Position numbers and translations under genes: made by a program. 7,383 nt of DNA, taken from the NCBI GenBank assembly GCA_035513655.1, contig DATKBV010000087.1:1-7383 (forward strand), given 5' to 3'. Each line of letters begins with the position of its first letter. Position 1 is the stretch's first letter. Shown piece after piece: positions 1-6,824 of the stretch. The stretch is from GCA-2726245 sp035513655 (GTDB lineage: Bacteria; Planctomycetota; Planctomycetia; Pirellulales; Pirellulaceae). Below the pieces are notes generated by a model. It searched no databases. It was not told where the DNA came from and saw only the letters and a list, made by a program, of their open reading frames with translations.

Positions 1-627
1 ACGCTCGACGGAAAGATTGCGACGCGGACAGGTAACAGCCGATGGATCTCGAACGAGGCTTCGCGCGCCGTCGTCCATCAGCTGCGAGGGCGAGTCGACG
101 CGATCATCGTCGGCAGCGGCACGGCGCGCGCGGACGATCCCATGCTGACCGCCCGGCCGGCAGGGCCGCGAGTTGCCACGCGCATCGTGTTTGATTCGAC
201 GGCGTCACTGTCCGTTGATTCGCGGCTTGTGAAATCGACCTCGACCGCGCCGGTCCTCGTGGCGGCGACGAGCAACGCACCGGAAGCGAACATCCGGCAA
301 TTGACGGAGTTGGGGTGCGAAGTGCTCATTTGCGATGGAATGACAGCCGACGCGCGTCTTTACAAGCTCCTAGCGGAACTCGGCAAACGTCGTATGACGA
401 ACGTGCTGGTTGAGGGCGGAGCGGCCTTGCTCGGAACGTTTCGCGATGCCGATGCCATCGACGAAGCGCACGTCTTTATCGCGCCGAAGATCGTCGGTGG
501 TGCGAACGCTCCGAGTCCGATCGGCGGGACCGGCTTGGACCTGGTCGCGAATGCGCAGCCGCTTGGGGACTGGACGATTACAGCGCTGGAAGATGACATC
601 TATGCACGAGGGCGAGTCGCTCGGTAA
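1..627 (+). CDS. ribD: RibD C-terminal reductase domain (5-amino-6-(5-phosphoribosylamino)uracil reductase), 5' end outside window
   Basis: The frame is open from base 1 to a TAA at 625-627, giving 208 visible residues with no start, so the gene begins upstream of the window. The family's reductase signatures are present in order: TLDGKIAT (residues 1-8), the NADPH-site motif GSGTARADDPMLTAR (38-52), VEGGAALL (137-144) and APKIVGG (161-167). In bifunctional RibD this domain follows an N-terminal deaminase and reduces the ribosylamino-pyrimidine ring sugar with NADPH, the second or third step of riboflavin synthesis in the cytoplasm. The deaminase half cannot be seen, so a stand-alone reductase of the same family is possible. 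The 3' end converges with the heme-protein gene after only 17 bases, and the two probably share a termination region. The reductase assignment is firm; the bifunctional RibD name is inferred from what is usual in bacteria. Confidence 0.88.
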   Translation, partial: TLDGKIATRTGNSRWISNEASRAVVHQLRGRVDAIIVGSGTARADDPMLTARPAGPRVATRIVFDSTASLSVDSRLVKSTSTAPVLVAATSNAPEANIRQLTELGCEVLICDGMTADARLYKLLAELGKRRMTNVLVEGGAALLGTFRDADAIDEAHVFIAPKIVGGANAPSPIGGTGLDLVANAQPLGDWTITALEDDIYARGRVAR

Positions 628-646
628 CCGCGTCTAGCTCGCCCTC
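608..646. terminator. Inverted repeat at the junction of two converging genes, possible bidirectional terminator
   Basis: GAGGGCGAG (608-616) and CTCGCCCTC (638-646) are perfect 9-base complementary arms separated by 21 bases. The left arm lies in the last codons of ribD and the right arm reaches into the stop codon of the facing gene. On the plus strand a short AATTT follows; on the minus strand there is no T-run. It is GC-rich enough to fold, and its position between converging stops fits termination in both directions, but the loop is long and the U-tract poor, so the role is uncertain. Confidence 0.35.
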
Positions 647-3600
647 AATTTCGCGTGTCCTCGGCCCGTCCGCGAGCGATGCTCTGCGGCGGAATGACGC
701 CCAGGTAGGCGAACAAATTGGAGATCTCTTCGAGTGTCAACGGATTCAGCAAACCAGCGGGCATTGCCGATATGGGGCTCGGTACGATCTCGTCGATCTC
801 GTTCGCTGGAACCGTTACCTTTTCGCCGTTTGCCTGAAGGATGATTTTCGCACCCGCTGCACCCGCGCCGACGATGCCGGTATAGGAGCGCCCGGTCGTC
901 GTGACCACGGTTTTTGCGGCGTATTGGCTGGAAATGACGTGCGACGGGAAGAGAATCGACTGCAAGACTTCCTTCCTCATAAAGCGTTTACTGATTGACG
1001 TGAGGTCTGGTCCGAGCGATTCGCCTAGGTCGCCAAATTTGTGGCACTTTGCGCATTGAGCCTTGGTGAAGACGAGTTCTCCTTTGGCGACGGAGCCTTG
1101 CGACCCTAGCTCGCTGGTGAGATGTTCAACAAGCTCATCGAAATTCCACTTGCTGTTCTCGTCGGGTGTCGGCAGCTCGGCTCGCGGTCGATCGGGATAC
1201 TTCTCGGCGAACCAATCTTGCCAAGCCAGCATGCGGTCTTTCCAGGAGGCATCGGGACTGGCGACTTGGGTGCCCGTCCAGTGTTGGAGCAGCGCCGCGG
1301 CGTCTTCAGCCCCATCGTCTTGCAATTCAAGTCCTCGCAAAATGACTTGGCGAAGGTATTCGGGCTCTTGCGGGACGAAGCCTACTTGCCGCAGCTTGAC
1401 GATCACTTCGCGTGCCGCGTGGCCTTCGATAATGGGCAGGCTGTTGATCAAGTAGTCCCAATTGTCACCATCGGGTGACTGGGCCAATCCCATGGCGACC
1501 GTTTGGCGGTGCTCGGGATCCGTGTCCCATACGGAGCGCAGATACGCCATCGCGGGTTCCGAACCGCTACGAGCCAATACCGCGACGATGCCGACGCGCA
1601 GCGACTGCACGGCCTCGCTGTTTTCTTTGCGAACTCGCTGATCGATCTCGGCCAGTTCCTGGATGGTTTCTTCGTCGAGTTCCGTGGGCAACCCGTACAA
1701 AGCACCCAGCGCCGCACCGGGCCACTCCGCTCCGCGCGCCAACACCGCTCGGCCGTCTTCCCGCGACATCGACTTCGCGATGTCCGTTTGAATGACCGCA
1801 ATGTACTCTTTGTACCCGCTCCCGCCGTCCAGTTTTGCGGCCCCGTGAAGGAACTCGAGCAATTCAATTCGCTTGCCGTCTTGCCATCCGTCGTTGATAA
1901 AACGCAAGTGCATTGCCAAATGGAGCCGATCGACGGGAGCCGCATCTGACTTCAGGTAAGCCAGGTAACGATCCATCGGTTCGGAAACTTGAAGGTACGC
2001 GAGCAATCGAACGAGTTCGCGATTGATCGTGCTGTCACCGGAGGGGAACTCGATTTCGAGCGCCTTGGCGAGATCCGGCTCGGAGGCGGGATCGATTTCG
2101 CCGCGATGCAGCGCAATTTGGACGACTCGCAACATGTCGGTGAACTCGCTGTCGGAGACGAAGCCTTCGCTTATCGATTGGAACCGAGTGATGACAGCGC
2201 GTGCGTTCGCCTCGTCTGGAGCGACAACTAACAGGGCAACGGCACCCTGGATAAACAGACGATTGCTGTCTGTCGTCAGGACTGTGTCACGCCATTGTTC
2301 CGTCGGGATGCGTTCCATTAAGCGGCGTGCCGCCCATGCTTCCGCGCGGTCGTCGGAAACGAGCATCGCTCTGATGTCCTCGAACAGGACGGGCTGGCCG
2401 CATCGCGTCAATGCTTCGCAAGCCTTCCGGCGGACGGCGCGATCGCTATCGGAGAGCAGCGCGATAAGTCGCGTTCCCAACTCGGGGCTGGCGTGTAGCC
2501 CCATCATCTCGGCCGCTTTGGCACGGACGATCTGGTTCCCGTCTTCCGCCAGGAGCAGCAGGAGATCGTCCGTTGGCGGTGGTCCGAACAGATGCATCAA
2601 GTCGAGGGCTCGTACGCGGTAGTACCAAGGGTTGGATTTGCTGCTGGCAACACCAACAATCTGAGTGTCCCAAGTTTCGCCGAGTGAGTTTTTGATGCCG
2701 GCAATTTTCTGTCGACCCCATGCGCTGTGAAGTTGTGGCTGGCGAATCGCGGCGCTGATTCCTTCGCCGAGGTTGCTCACCGCTTCGGGAATCTGCCCTT
2801 TCCAGGAAACGCGGTAGACGCCGCCGCTGCTACCCCGGCCACCCGTCACGAAATACAGCGCGCCATCCGGTCCGACCTCGATGTCGGTGACGTTCAACGG
2901 CTGTCCTTCGAGAAAGACTTCGCTGGTCGCGGAGTAACTCGCGCCATTGGATTTCAATTCGACAGACAGAATTCTTCCGCGCGACCAATCGGCTAAGAAC
3001 AGCCGATCTTGATAACGCGTTGGAAAGGCGATGTGATTGTAAAAGGTTGCACCGGTCGGCGAGCCTCGGCCTGTGTCCAGAATCTCCGGCAAGTTATCGA
3101 CATAGTAGTTTGGCCACTTCGCCCAACCGCTGCGCCAGCCCAATTCCGCGCCGGGAGTGACATGATACAAACGAGTGGGACGATACCAGGTGGTCCCCTC
3201 ATCGGATTCCATATCACTATCGTGAACGAACATTTCACCCAGGCGGTTGAAGGCCAAGTCGTATGCATTGCGGAGTCCACCCGCGACGAGTTCAACCTCA
3301 TGACCATCGAGGTCCGTGCGGATGACCATCCCCCCGGGAGCTTTCACGTCGTTTGCATGACCACTCGGATCCTCGTACCGCGGAAGCAGATCGCCTTCGT
3401 AGTAGTTTCGGTACGGACTCGCGTCCGCGAACGGAGCGTCGATGGTGGCGTGGTTGCCGACACTGACGTAGATCATGCCATCGGGGCCAAGCGTGACGGC
3501 GTGGGCACCGTGCTCCCCGCCAGCTCCGCTGAAGGTAAATAACGCCTTGACGTCTTCTAGCGTGCCGTCACGATCTTTGTCGGACAACCGATACAGCGCT

Positions 3601-4448
3601 TCGCCGTCCGGACCGTCTGCCGTTACGTAGACATTGCCATTGAGGGCGAGCACGCCTTGGCAGTTCTTGACTTTGTCGCAATAAGTCTTGACCTGGTCCG
3701 GTGTGCCGTCGTCGTTGCTATCGTAGATCAATAGCAACGGGCCATCGGCGCGACCGGCAAGGATGTGACCAAACTCGTTAAACGCCAGAGAGATCAACGA
3801 GCCTGTTTTCTCGTCATTGAACAACTCTTGGACATCGAACTCCCGATTGATCTTGAAGCGTTCCGTGCTAATACTGCCTTCGCTTTCGGCGACTTGTTCG
3901 CGGATGTCCCAAGGGGCGGTTTCGCCAAGCTTGCCGAACGCTTGCGCCTCGTCCCAGCGGCTGTCATTGTAAAGGGCAGTATTCCAGAGAGGCAGAACGG
4001 CCAGGTTCGTCTTCCAGGTATCGTCCGACGAAAAGACTTCCCATTCGCCCCCACGTTCCTTGACTGCGACTCGCACAGCCACGCCCGCCGTCGTCCCGCG
4101 AGTGTTCGTGACCTTCACTCCGATAATGTTTCGCCCGCGGGCGAGGTATCGCGAGACGTCGTATTCGACGAGATCCTCCGTGCCGCCCCCGGAGCCCATC
4201 CGTCGCCCATTCACGAACAGCTCGTACTCGTCATCGGCGATGATGGTAACAGTTCCTTGCTCGGCCGCGCGGAGCGAAATTGTCTTACGGAAATGGCAAG
4301 TGACTTGCGGCACATTGTCCTTGTCGTGAGCAGGCGACCAGATCCACTGCGCCTCTTGGGCGGAGACGTTTGCGGAAATGACGCCGGCGAACACGAATGT
4401 AAGCGCGGCAATGAAAAAAACGCGGTGGAGCGATCGGCGGCGTGTCAT
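645..4448 (-). CDS. PVC-type secreted membrane-bound dehydrogenase with HEAT repeats and C-terminal CxxCH cytochrome c domain
   Basis: The 1267-residue product starts with a signal peptide (basic MTRRR, hydrophobic 10-25, likely cleavage after SA at residue 30), so it acts outside the cytoplasmic membrane. Residues ~31-180 look like a beta-sandwich of the GH2/rhamnosidase N-terminal type (WIW near 36, LFVNGRRMGSG at 77-87). Residues ~205-548 form a glucose/sorbosone-dehydrogenase-like propeller typical of the Pirellula/Verrucomicrobium family (TIGR02604-like), with GGEHGAH at 310-316, the signature HDSDMESDEGTTWYRPTR at 409-426, GAELGWRSGWAKWP at 433-446, and Asp-rich DxNxDG/DxDxDG loops at 243-251 and 290-299. 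Residues ~600-1060 are HEAT-like helical repeats (for example DRAVRRKACEAL at 669-680). Residues ~1120-1250 are a cytochrome c domain with CAKCH at 1132-1136 and a likely axial Met at 1229. The start is supported by GAGGT about 6 bases upstream. Family knowledge suggests a substrate oxidised at the propeller with electrons passed to the heme; the substrate is unknown. The gene looks intact and is transcribed alone. Confidence 0.9.
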   Translation of the reverse strand: MTRRRSLHRVFFIAALTFVFAGVISANVSAQEAQWIWSPAHDKDNVPQVTCHFRKTISLRAAEQGTVTIIADDEYELFVNGRRMGSGGGTEDLVEYDVSRYLARGRNIIGVKVTNTRGTTAGVAVRVAVKERGGEWEVFSSDDTWKTNLAVLPLWNTALYNDSRWDEAQAFGKLGETAPWDIREQVAESEGSISTERFKINREFDVQELFNDEKTGSLISLAFNEFGHILAGRADGPLLLIYDSNDDGTPDQVKTYCDKVKNCQGVLALNGNVYVTADGPDGEALYRLSDKDRDGTLEDVKALFTFSGAGGEHGAHAVTLGPDGMIYVSVGNHATIDAPFADASPYRNYYEGDLLPRYEDPSGHANDVKAPGGMVIRTDLDGHEVELVAGGLRNAYDLAFNRLGEMFVHDSDMESDEGTTWYRPTRLYHVTPGAELGWRSGWAKWPNYYVDNLPEILDTGRGSPTGATFYNHIAFPTRYQDRLFLADWSRGRILSVELKSNGASYSATSEVFLEGQPLNVTDIEVGPDGALYFVTGGRGSSGGVYRVSWKGQIPEAVSNLGEGISAAIRQPQLHSAWGRQKIAGIKNSLGETWDTQIVGVASSKSNPWYYRVRALDLMHLFGPPPTDDLLLLLAEDGNQIVRAKAAEMMGLHASPELGTRLIALLSDSDRAVRRKACEALTRCGQPVLFEDIRAMLVSDDRAEAWAARRLMERIPTEQWRDTVLTTDSNRLFIQGAVALLVVAPDEANARAVITRFQSISEGFVSDSEFTDMLRVVQIALHRGEIDPASEPDLAKALEIEFPSGDSTINRELVRLLAYLQVSEPMDRYLAYLKSDAAPVDRLHLAMHLRFINDGWQDGKRIELLEFLHGAAKLDGGSGYKEYIAVIQTDIAKSMSREDGRAVLARGAEWPGAALGALYGLPTELDEETIQELAEIDQRVRKENSEAVQSLRVGIVAVLARSGSEPAMAYLRSVWDTDPEHRQTVAMGLAQSPDGDNWDYLINSLPIIEGHAAREVIVKLRQVGFVPQEPEYLRQVILRGLELQDDGAEDAAALLQHWTGTQVASPDASWKDRMLAWQDWFAEKYPDRPRAELPTPDENSKWNFDELVEHLTSELGSQGSVAKGELVFTKAQCAKCHKFGDLGESLGPDLTSISKRFMRKEVLQSILFPSHVISSQYAAKTVVTTTGRSYTGIVGAGAAGAKIILQANGEKVTVPANEIDEIVPSPISAMPAGLLNPLTLEEISNLFAYLGVIPPQSIARGRAEDTRN

Positions 4449-4835
4449 CCTTGACCTCGGCGAATCGTATTGCTGTCAGAGTGGGCAGTTATCCAATCGG
4501 CTAGGGCAAAAGCTCGGCCTACACTTACCCAGGATTCGGAGGGGGAGCGTACCACCAATCACCAGTTCGACGCAACAGCAATCTGGGGGCGGTCAAAATT
4601 CTTTTCCCATGCCTTTCTGGGTCTTGTAATGCTTGCAGCGTCGAGCTCGATCGAGTTCCCCAGAAAATGGCAAGACGATTAAGTGCTGGCATGATCGTGC
4701 TAGCCCAAGTTCCCCAGTGATGGCCTGGCCATTTGAAAATGTGGTATTGATTTGGCGATTTCAGGTATTGCGACCATTTCAAGTTTCTGTCAATTAGCCT
4801 CTGCTCGATGGCCTAGCTCAATGTGAAGCGGTTAT
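4449..4835. other. Non-coding stretch upstream of the heme-protein gene
   Basis: No convincing gene is seen. The open frames here have biased, low-complexity products and no family resemblance. The part from about 4590 to 4800 looks more AT-rich than the flanking genes. The proximal part must carry the promoter and leader of the minus-strand heme-protein gene; its ribosome binding site GAGGT (complement of 4454-4458) is clear, but I could not pick a convincing -35/-10 pair. Small repeats here are listed separately. Confidence 0.6.
4654..4732. repeat. Direct repeat AGTTCCCCAG pair and adjoining palindrome ATGGCCTGGCCAT
   Basis: AGTTCCCCAG occurs at 4654-4663 and again at 4708-4717, each followed within a few bases by ATGG. 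The second copy runs into the 13-base palindrome ATGGCCTGGCCAT (4720-4732, six-base arms around a central T). They lie about 200-290 bases upstream of the heme-protein start codon. They could be protein-binding sites or remnants of a repeat; nothing in the sequence decides between these. Confidence 0.4.
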
Positions 4836-4944
4836 GTCACCCTTTCAGGGCTGACGATGCCGTGGTTTATGAACCCAGGGCGGCGCTGCGCGGCTATCGC
4901 CGCTGCGCTCTGCCCTGGGCTGGTATGTGTTGGCCCTTCAGGCC
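4836..4944. repeat. Cluster of three stem-loops, probable palindromic interspersed repeat (REP/MITE-like)
   Basis: Three hairpins follow one another. The first has arms GTCACCCT (4836-4843) and AGGG-C-TGAC (4847-4855) around TTC. The second has perfect arms CCCAGGGC (4874-4881) and GCCCTGGG (4912-4919), with an inner stem GCGGC/GCCGC (4890-4894, 4899-4903) around TATC. The third is GGCC-CTTCA-GGCC (4932-4944). Two hairpins share the pattern CCCTTTCAGGG / GGCCCTTCAGGCC. Such multi-hairpin, non-coding, GC-rich elements are typical of interspersed repeats mobilised in trans. From memory, similar motifs recur in planctomycete and related genomes, but I could not check this. The element sits directly upstream of a broken hsdS gene, which fits a recombination or insertion hot spot. 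Confidence 0.6.
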
Positions 4945-4948
4945 GGAA

Positions 4949-4999
4949 GGCAATGGTATCGACCGCATCCTGACAATGATCGGGGGACTGTCGAAATGA
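4949..4999 (+). other. Possible tail of a lost gene, stop codon overlapping the hsdS remnant start
   Basis: In the frame of position 4949 the sequence reads GNGIDRILTMIGGLSK and stops at TGA 4997-4999, which overlaps the hsdS ATG (4996-4998) as ATGA. That arrangement is common for translationally coupled genes in restriction-modification operons. The peptide is amphipathic and could be the end of an upstream partner gene whose body was replaced by the stem-loop element. It is too short to identify and may be coincidence; the same frame also runs into the repeat from an ATG at 4925. Confidence 0.22.
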
Positions 5000-5151
5000 G
5001 TTTTCCGCCGTACGACGAGTATAAAGACAGCGGCGTCGAATGGCTGGGTGAGGTTCCCGCCTATTGGGAAGTTTGTCGGTTGAAGTTTCTGTCCGAGATT
5101 CAAACGGTTGACAAGGACACTGCAACTTCGTTGCCATGCCGTTGCTCCTAA
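4996..5151 (+). pseudogene. hsdS: Truncated type I restriction-modification specificity subunit (hsdS remnant, N-terminus only)
   Basis: The frame from ATG 4996 starts MSFPPYDEYKDSGVEWLGEV and continues PAYWEVCRLKFLSEIQTVDKDT. This is the hallmark opening of HsdS proteins (Y..YKDSGVEWLGEVP..WEV.RLKFL), where the first target-recognition domain begins. A full HsdS has roughly 400 residues with two target-recognition domains and conserved helical spacers. Here family resemblance fades about 41 codons in (near 5118) and the frame ends at TAA 5149-5151, overlapping the stop codon of the opposing gene. GGGGGA about 10 bases upstream of the ATG is a credible ribosome binding site, so this is the genuine 5' end of a former gene rather than random similarity. 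No hsdM or hsdR is in the window. The fragment cannot specify DNA binding, so I treat it as a pseudogene left by deletion or rearrangement. Confidence 0.75.
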
Positions 5152-6080
5152 CTCTTCACGCCCTCAACCAGCTGAGCCACTGTTTCTCTCAACAACTCGT
5201 CACCGCCGAACTCCATCCCCAGAGCACGAATCTTGTCGGTGACGATTTGATGCTTCGGTTGCTTTGGCTTGCCGACGATCTGGCTCTTGCTGCCAGACAA
5301 TTTCTTCGCCAGCATGCCCACGTCCAATTCCGACACATACTGGTCGTAACAGTTGAAGGCTTCTCCGGCGATCCCGTCTGCCGTCAACAAAATGCCTACC
5401 GCCTTGGCGACATCAGCGGCATGAACTTCTTTGCCTCCGCGTGAGCACTGCACCGTCTCGCCACTCACAACCGCCGAAACAAGGTCAAACCATTTACTGT
5501 TCTGGATCGGCTTGGTGACACCGTACACGCCCGTTGGTCGCAGGGCACAGATCGGATATCCGTCACCCAGACCGTAACTGTGGACGAACTTTTCGATGGC
5601 CGCTTTATGGGCTCCGTAGTGACTAGTCGCCCAGAGTGGATGGGCCTCGTCGAGCGGTCGGTCGTCAAGGATCTTTTCATGTACGGCACAGGTCGAAATG
5701 AAAACGAAGCGTTTCGCACCGGCTCGCCGAGCTGCTTCGATCAACATCAGAGTGCCGACCACGTTCTTCTGGACGAACTCGATCACATCACCCTCGGCTC
5801 CGCGGAAGCCCGTTCCCGGTCGGTAGAGTGCCGCGTGTACGACCGCGTCGCAACCGTCAACCAACGAGTTTGCACTGTTTTGATCGCCTAAGTCCCCCTC
5901 AAGCCACTCCAGATCACCGATGTGATCGAAGCCGTCACGACTGCTGGTCGCTCGATGCCAGCAACGAAGCTGGTGCCCCTGCTCAGCCAAATGATTCGCA
6001 ATATAGCGACCGATGAAGCCCGTGGCTCCCGTCAATGCAACACGCATTGCGTTATTCGCTTGTGCTCCGGGTTTTCTCAT
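5148..6080 (-). CDS. Extended short-chain dehydrogenase / NAD-dependent epimerase-dehydratase family protein
   Basis: The product has 310 residues, normal for the extended SDR family, and is predicted to be cytoplasmic. The Rossmann dinucleotide motif TGATGFIG is at 17-24, an acidic EGDLGD at 61-66 fits the adenine-binding turn, FISTCAV at 127-133 carries the active-site Ser/Thr region, YGAHK at 155-159 is the catalytic YxxxK, and RPTGVYG at 181-187 is the usual substrate-side motif. The family uses NAD(P) to epimerise, dehydrate or reduce nucleotide sugars, steroids or related alcohols; the substrate here cannot be read from sequence. The ATG at 6080 leaves 11 residues before the Rossmann strand; the ATG at 6047 (M12) starts right at it but has no visible ribosome binding site, while 6080 has a weak AGAG. 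The gene lies 16 bases downstream of the DUF1232-type gene on the same strand, so both are probably co-transcribed. Its stop codon overlaps that of the facing hsdS remnant. Confidence 0.85.
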   Translation of the reverse strand: MRKPGAQANNAMRVALTGATGFIGRYIANHLAEQGHQLRCWHRATSSRDGFDHIGDLEWLEGDLGDQNSANSLVDGCDAVVHAALYRPGTGFRGAEGDVIEFVQKNVVGTLMLIEAARRAGAKRFVFISTCAVHEKILDDRPLDEAHPLWATSHYGAHKAAIEKFVHSYGLGDGYPICALRPTGVYGVTKPIQNSKWFDLVSAVVSGETVQCSRGGKEVHAADVAKAVGILLTADGIAGEAFNCYDQYVSELDVGMLAKKLSGSKSQIVGKPKQPKHQIVTDKIRALGMEFGGDELLRETVAQLVEGVKS

Positions 6081-6096
6081 TCTGCTCTGCTCGTCT

Positions 6097-6528
6097 CTAA
6101 TCGAGACAGACGACCTGTTCGGCCTCGATCTTTGAAGCCGTTTTCTCCCAGACCTGGAACGCTTCGAGATCCAATTTTATCGAGCGAACGATGAACGCCA
6201 GTAGCGTTACGTCGTCGAGCCAACCGAACATCAGGACCGCATCGGGGATGAGATCGACTGGCCAGACGAAATAGAGCAAACCTGCAACGACCAACAACAG
6301 ACTACGGGTTGGAAAGCGTGTGTAGCTGCCCGAGTAAATGTGACCGAGCAGCCGAAAGGTGACGGTTAAGTCCTCCCAGATCTTTGCCAGGGGACCGTCT
6401 TGCCCGAGGGCGGCGGCGGTAGCACTCGCTTTTCTCGCCAACCCACGGAGCCTATTCGGATCGTTGATATACGCTCCGGCCTTAGCCATGGCTCTGCTGA
6501 ATATCTCGCTCTGTTGTACATCGCTCAT
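6097..6528 (-). CDS. DUF1232 / YkvA-type small membrane protein
   Basis: From ATG 6528 the product has 143 residues, typical for this family. The conserved block is at residues ~76-117: a hydrophobic segment (LLLVVAGLLYFVW), then PVDLIPD at 90-96, GWLDD at 102-106, and a second hydrophobic stretch. PxDLIPD followed by G.LDD is the diagnostic DUF1232 signature. The N-terminal ~75 residues are soluble and helical. I chose 6528 because AAAGGA lies 9 bases upstream and the length then fits the family; the frame stays open to a GTG at 6756, which would add 76 residues without family resemblance. The molecular function of DUF1232 proteins is not established; they are small, probably membrane-associated proteins. 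It precedes the SDR gene by 16 bases on the same strand, but that does not reveal a shared role. Confidence 0.8.
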   Translation of the reverse strand: MSDVQQSEIFSRAMAKAGAYINDPNRLRGLARKASATAAALGQDGPLAKIWEDLTVTFRLLGHIYSGSYTRFPTRSLLLVVAGLLYFVWPVDLIPDAVLMFGWLDDVTLLAFIVRSIKLDLEAFQVWEKTASKIEAEQVVCLD

Positions 6529-6824
6529 GCTGTTAAATCCTTTGAGTGAACTCTCGAAGCTTACTCCCGCGTCAAGTGAATTGTTTCCGGCGTCAGGCTG
6601 AAGGCAAGGGAGTGCTTCGTAAGCGTGCCTAGCCAGAGCTTCGGAAGAAACAGTGGTCCGTAGAGTACTGCCTGCACGAACGTCGAGATAGACGGCAGGT
6701 CTGGGGTGTGTGCCATTCATCTTCAGGCTGGTAGAATATTGTGATTGTGAATCCACATCGTCAACAAATGGTCGAAGCCGAACGCCGCGACTAAATCCCT
6801 GATCGCGATGCGACTGCTGGGCTG
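6529..6824. other. Divergent intergenic region
   Basis: About 296 bases separate the start of the DUF1232-type gene from the start of the unknown plus-strand gene. It should contain promoters for both directions. The only clear signal is the ribosome binding site AAAGGA (complement, about 6538-6543) of the minus-strand gene. I found no convincing promoter pair and no strong inverted repeat. Confidence 0.5.

Noticed and set aside
1448..1949. Long open frames of 148-165 codons overlapping the heme-protein gene in other frames
   Set aside because: They lie within the HEAT-repeat part of a clearly real gene and have Arg/Ser-rich, unstructured products typical of shadow frames in GC-rich DNA.
4525..4782. 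Open frame of 85 codons on the minus strand upstream of the heme-protein gene
   Set aside because: The product is Trp/Pro/Arg-rich without recognisable family features, no good ribosome binding site is seen, and it covers the small repeats; treated as non-coding.
5122..5134. Small hairpin GCAAC-TTC-GTTGC downstream of the SDR stop codon, considered as terminator
   Set aside because: Only five base pairs and no T-run on the minus strand; too weak to call.
4832..5137. Open frame of 101 codons on the minus strand across the stem-loop cluster and hsdS remnant
   Set aside because: It is antisense to the recognisable HsdS N-terminus and to palindromic DNA; its composition looks like translated repeat sequence.
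6529..6756. Separate small gene in the N-terminal extension of the DUF1232-type frame
   Set aside because: It is the same reading frame with no stop before the DUF1232 start and no family resemblance, so it is most simply untranslated leader.
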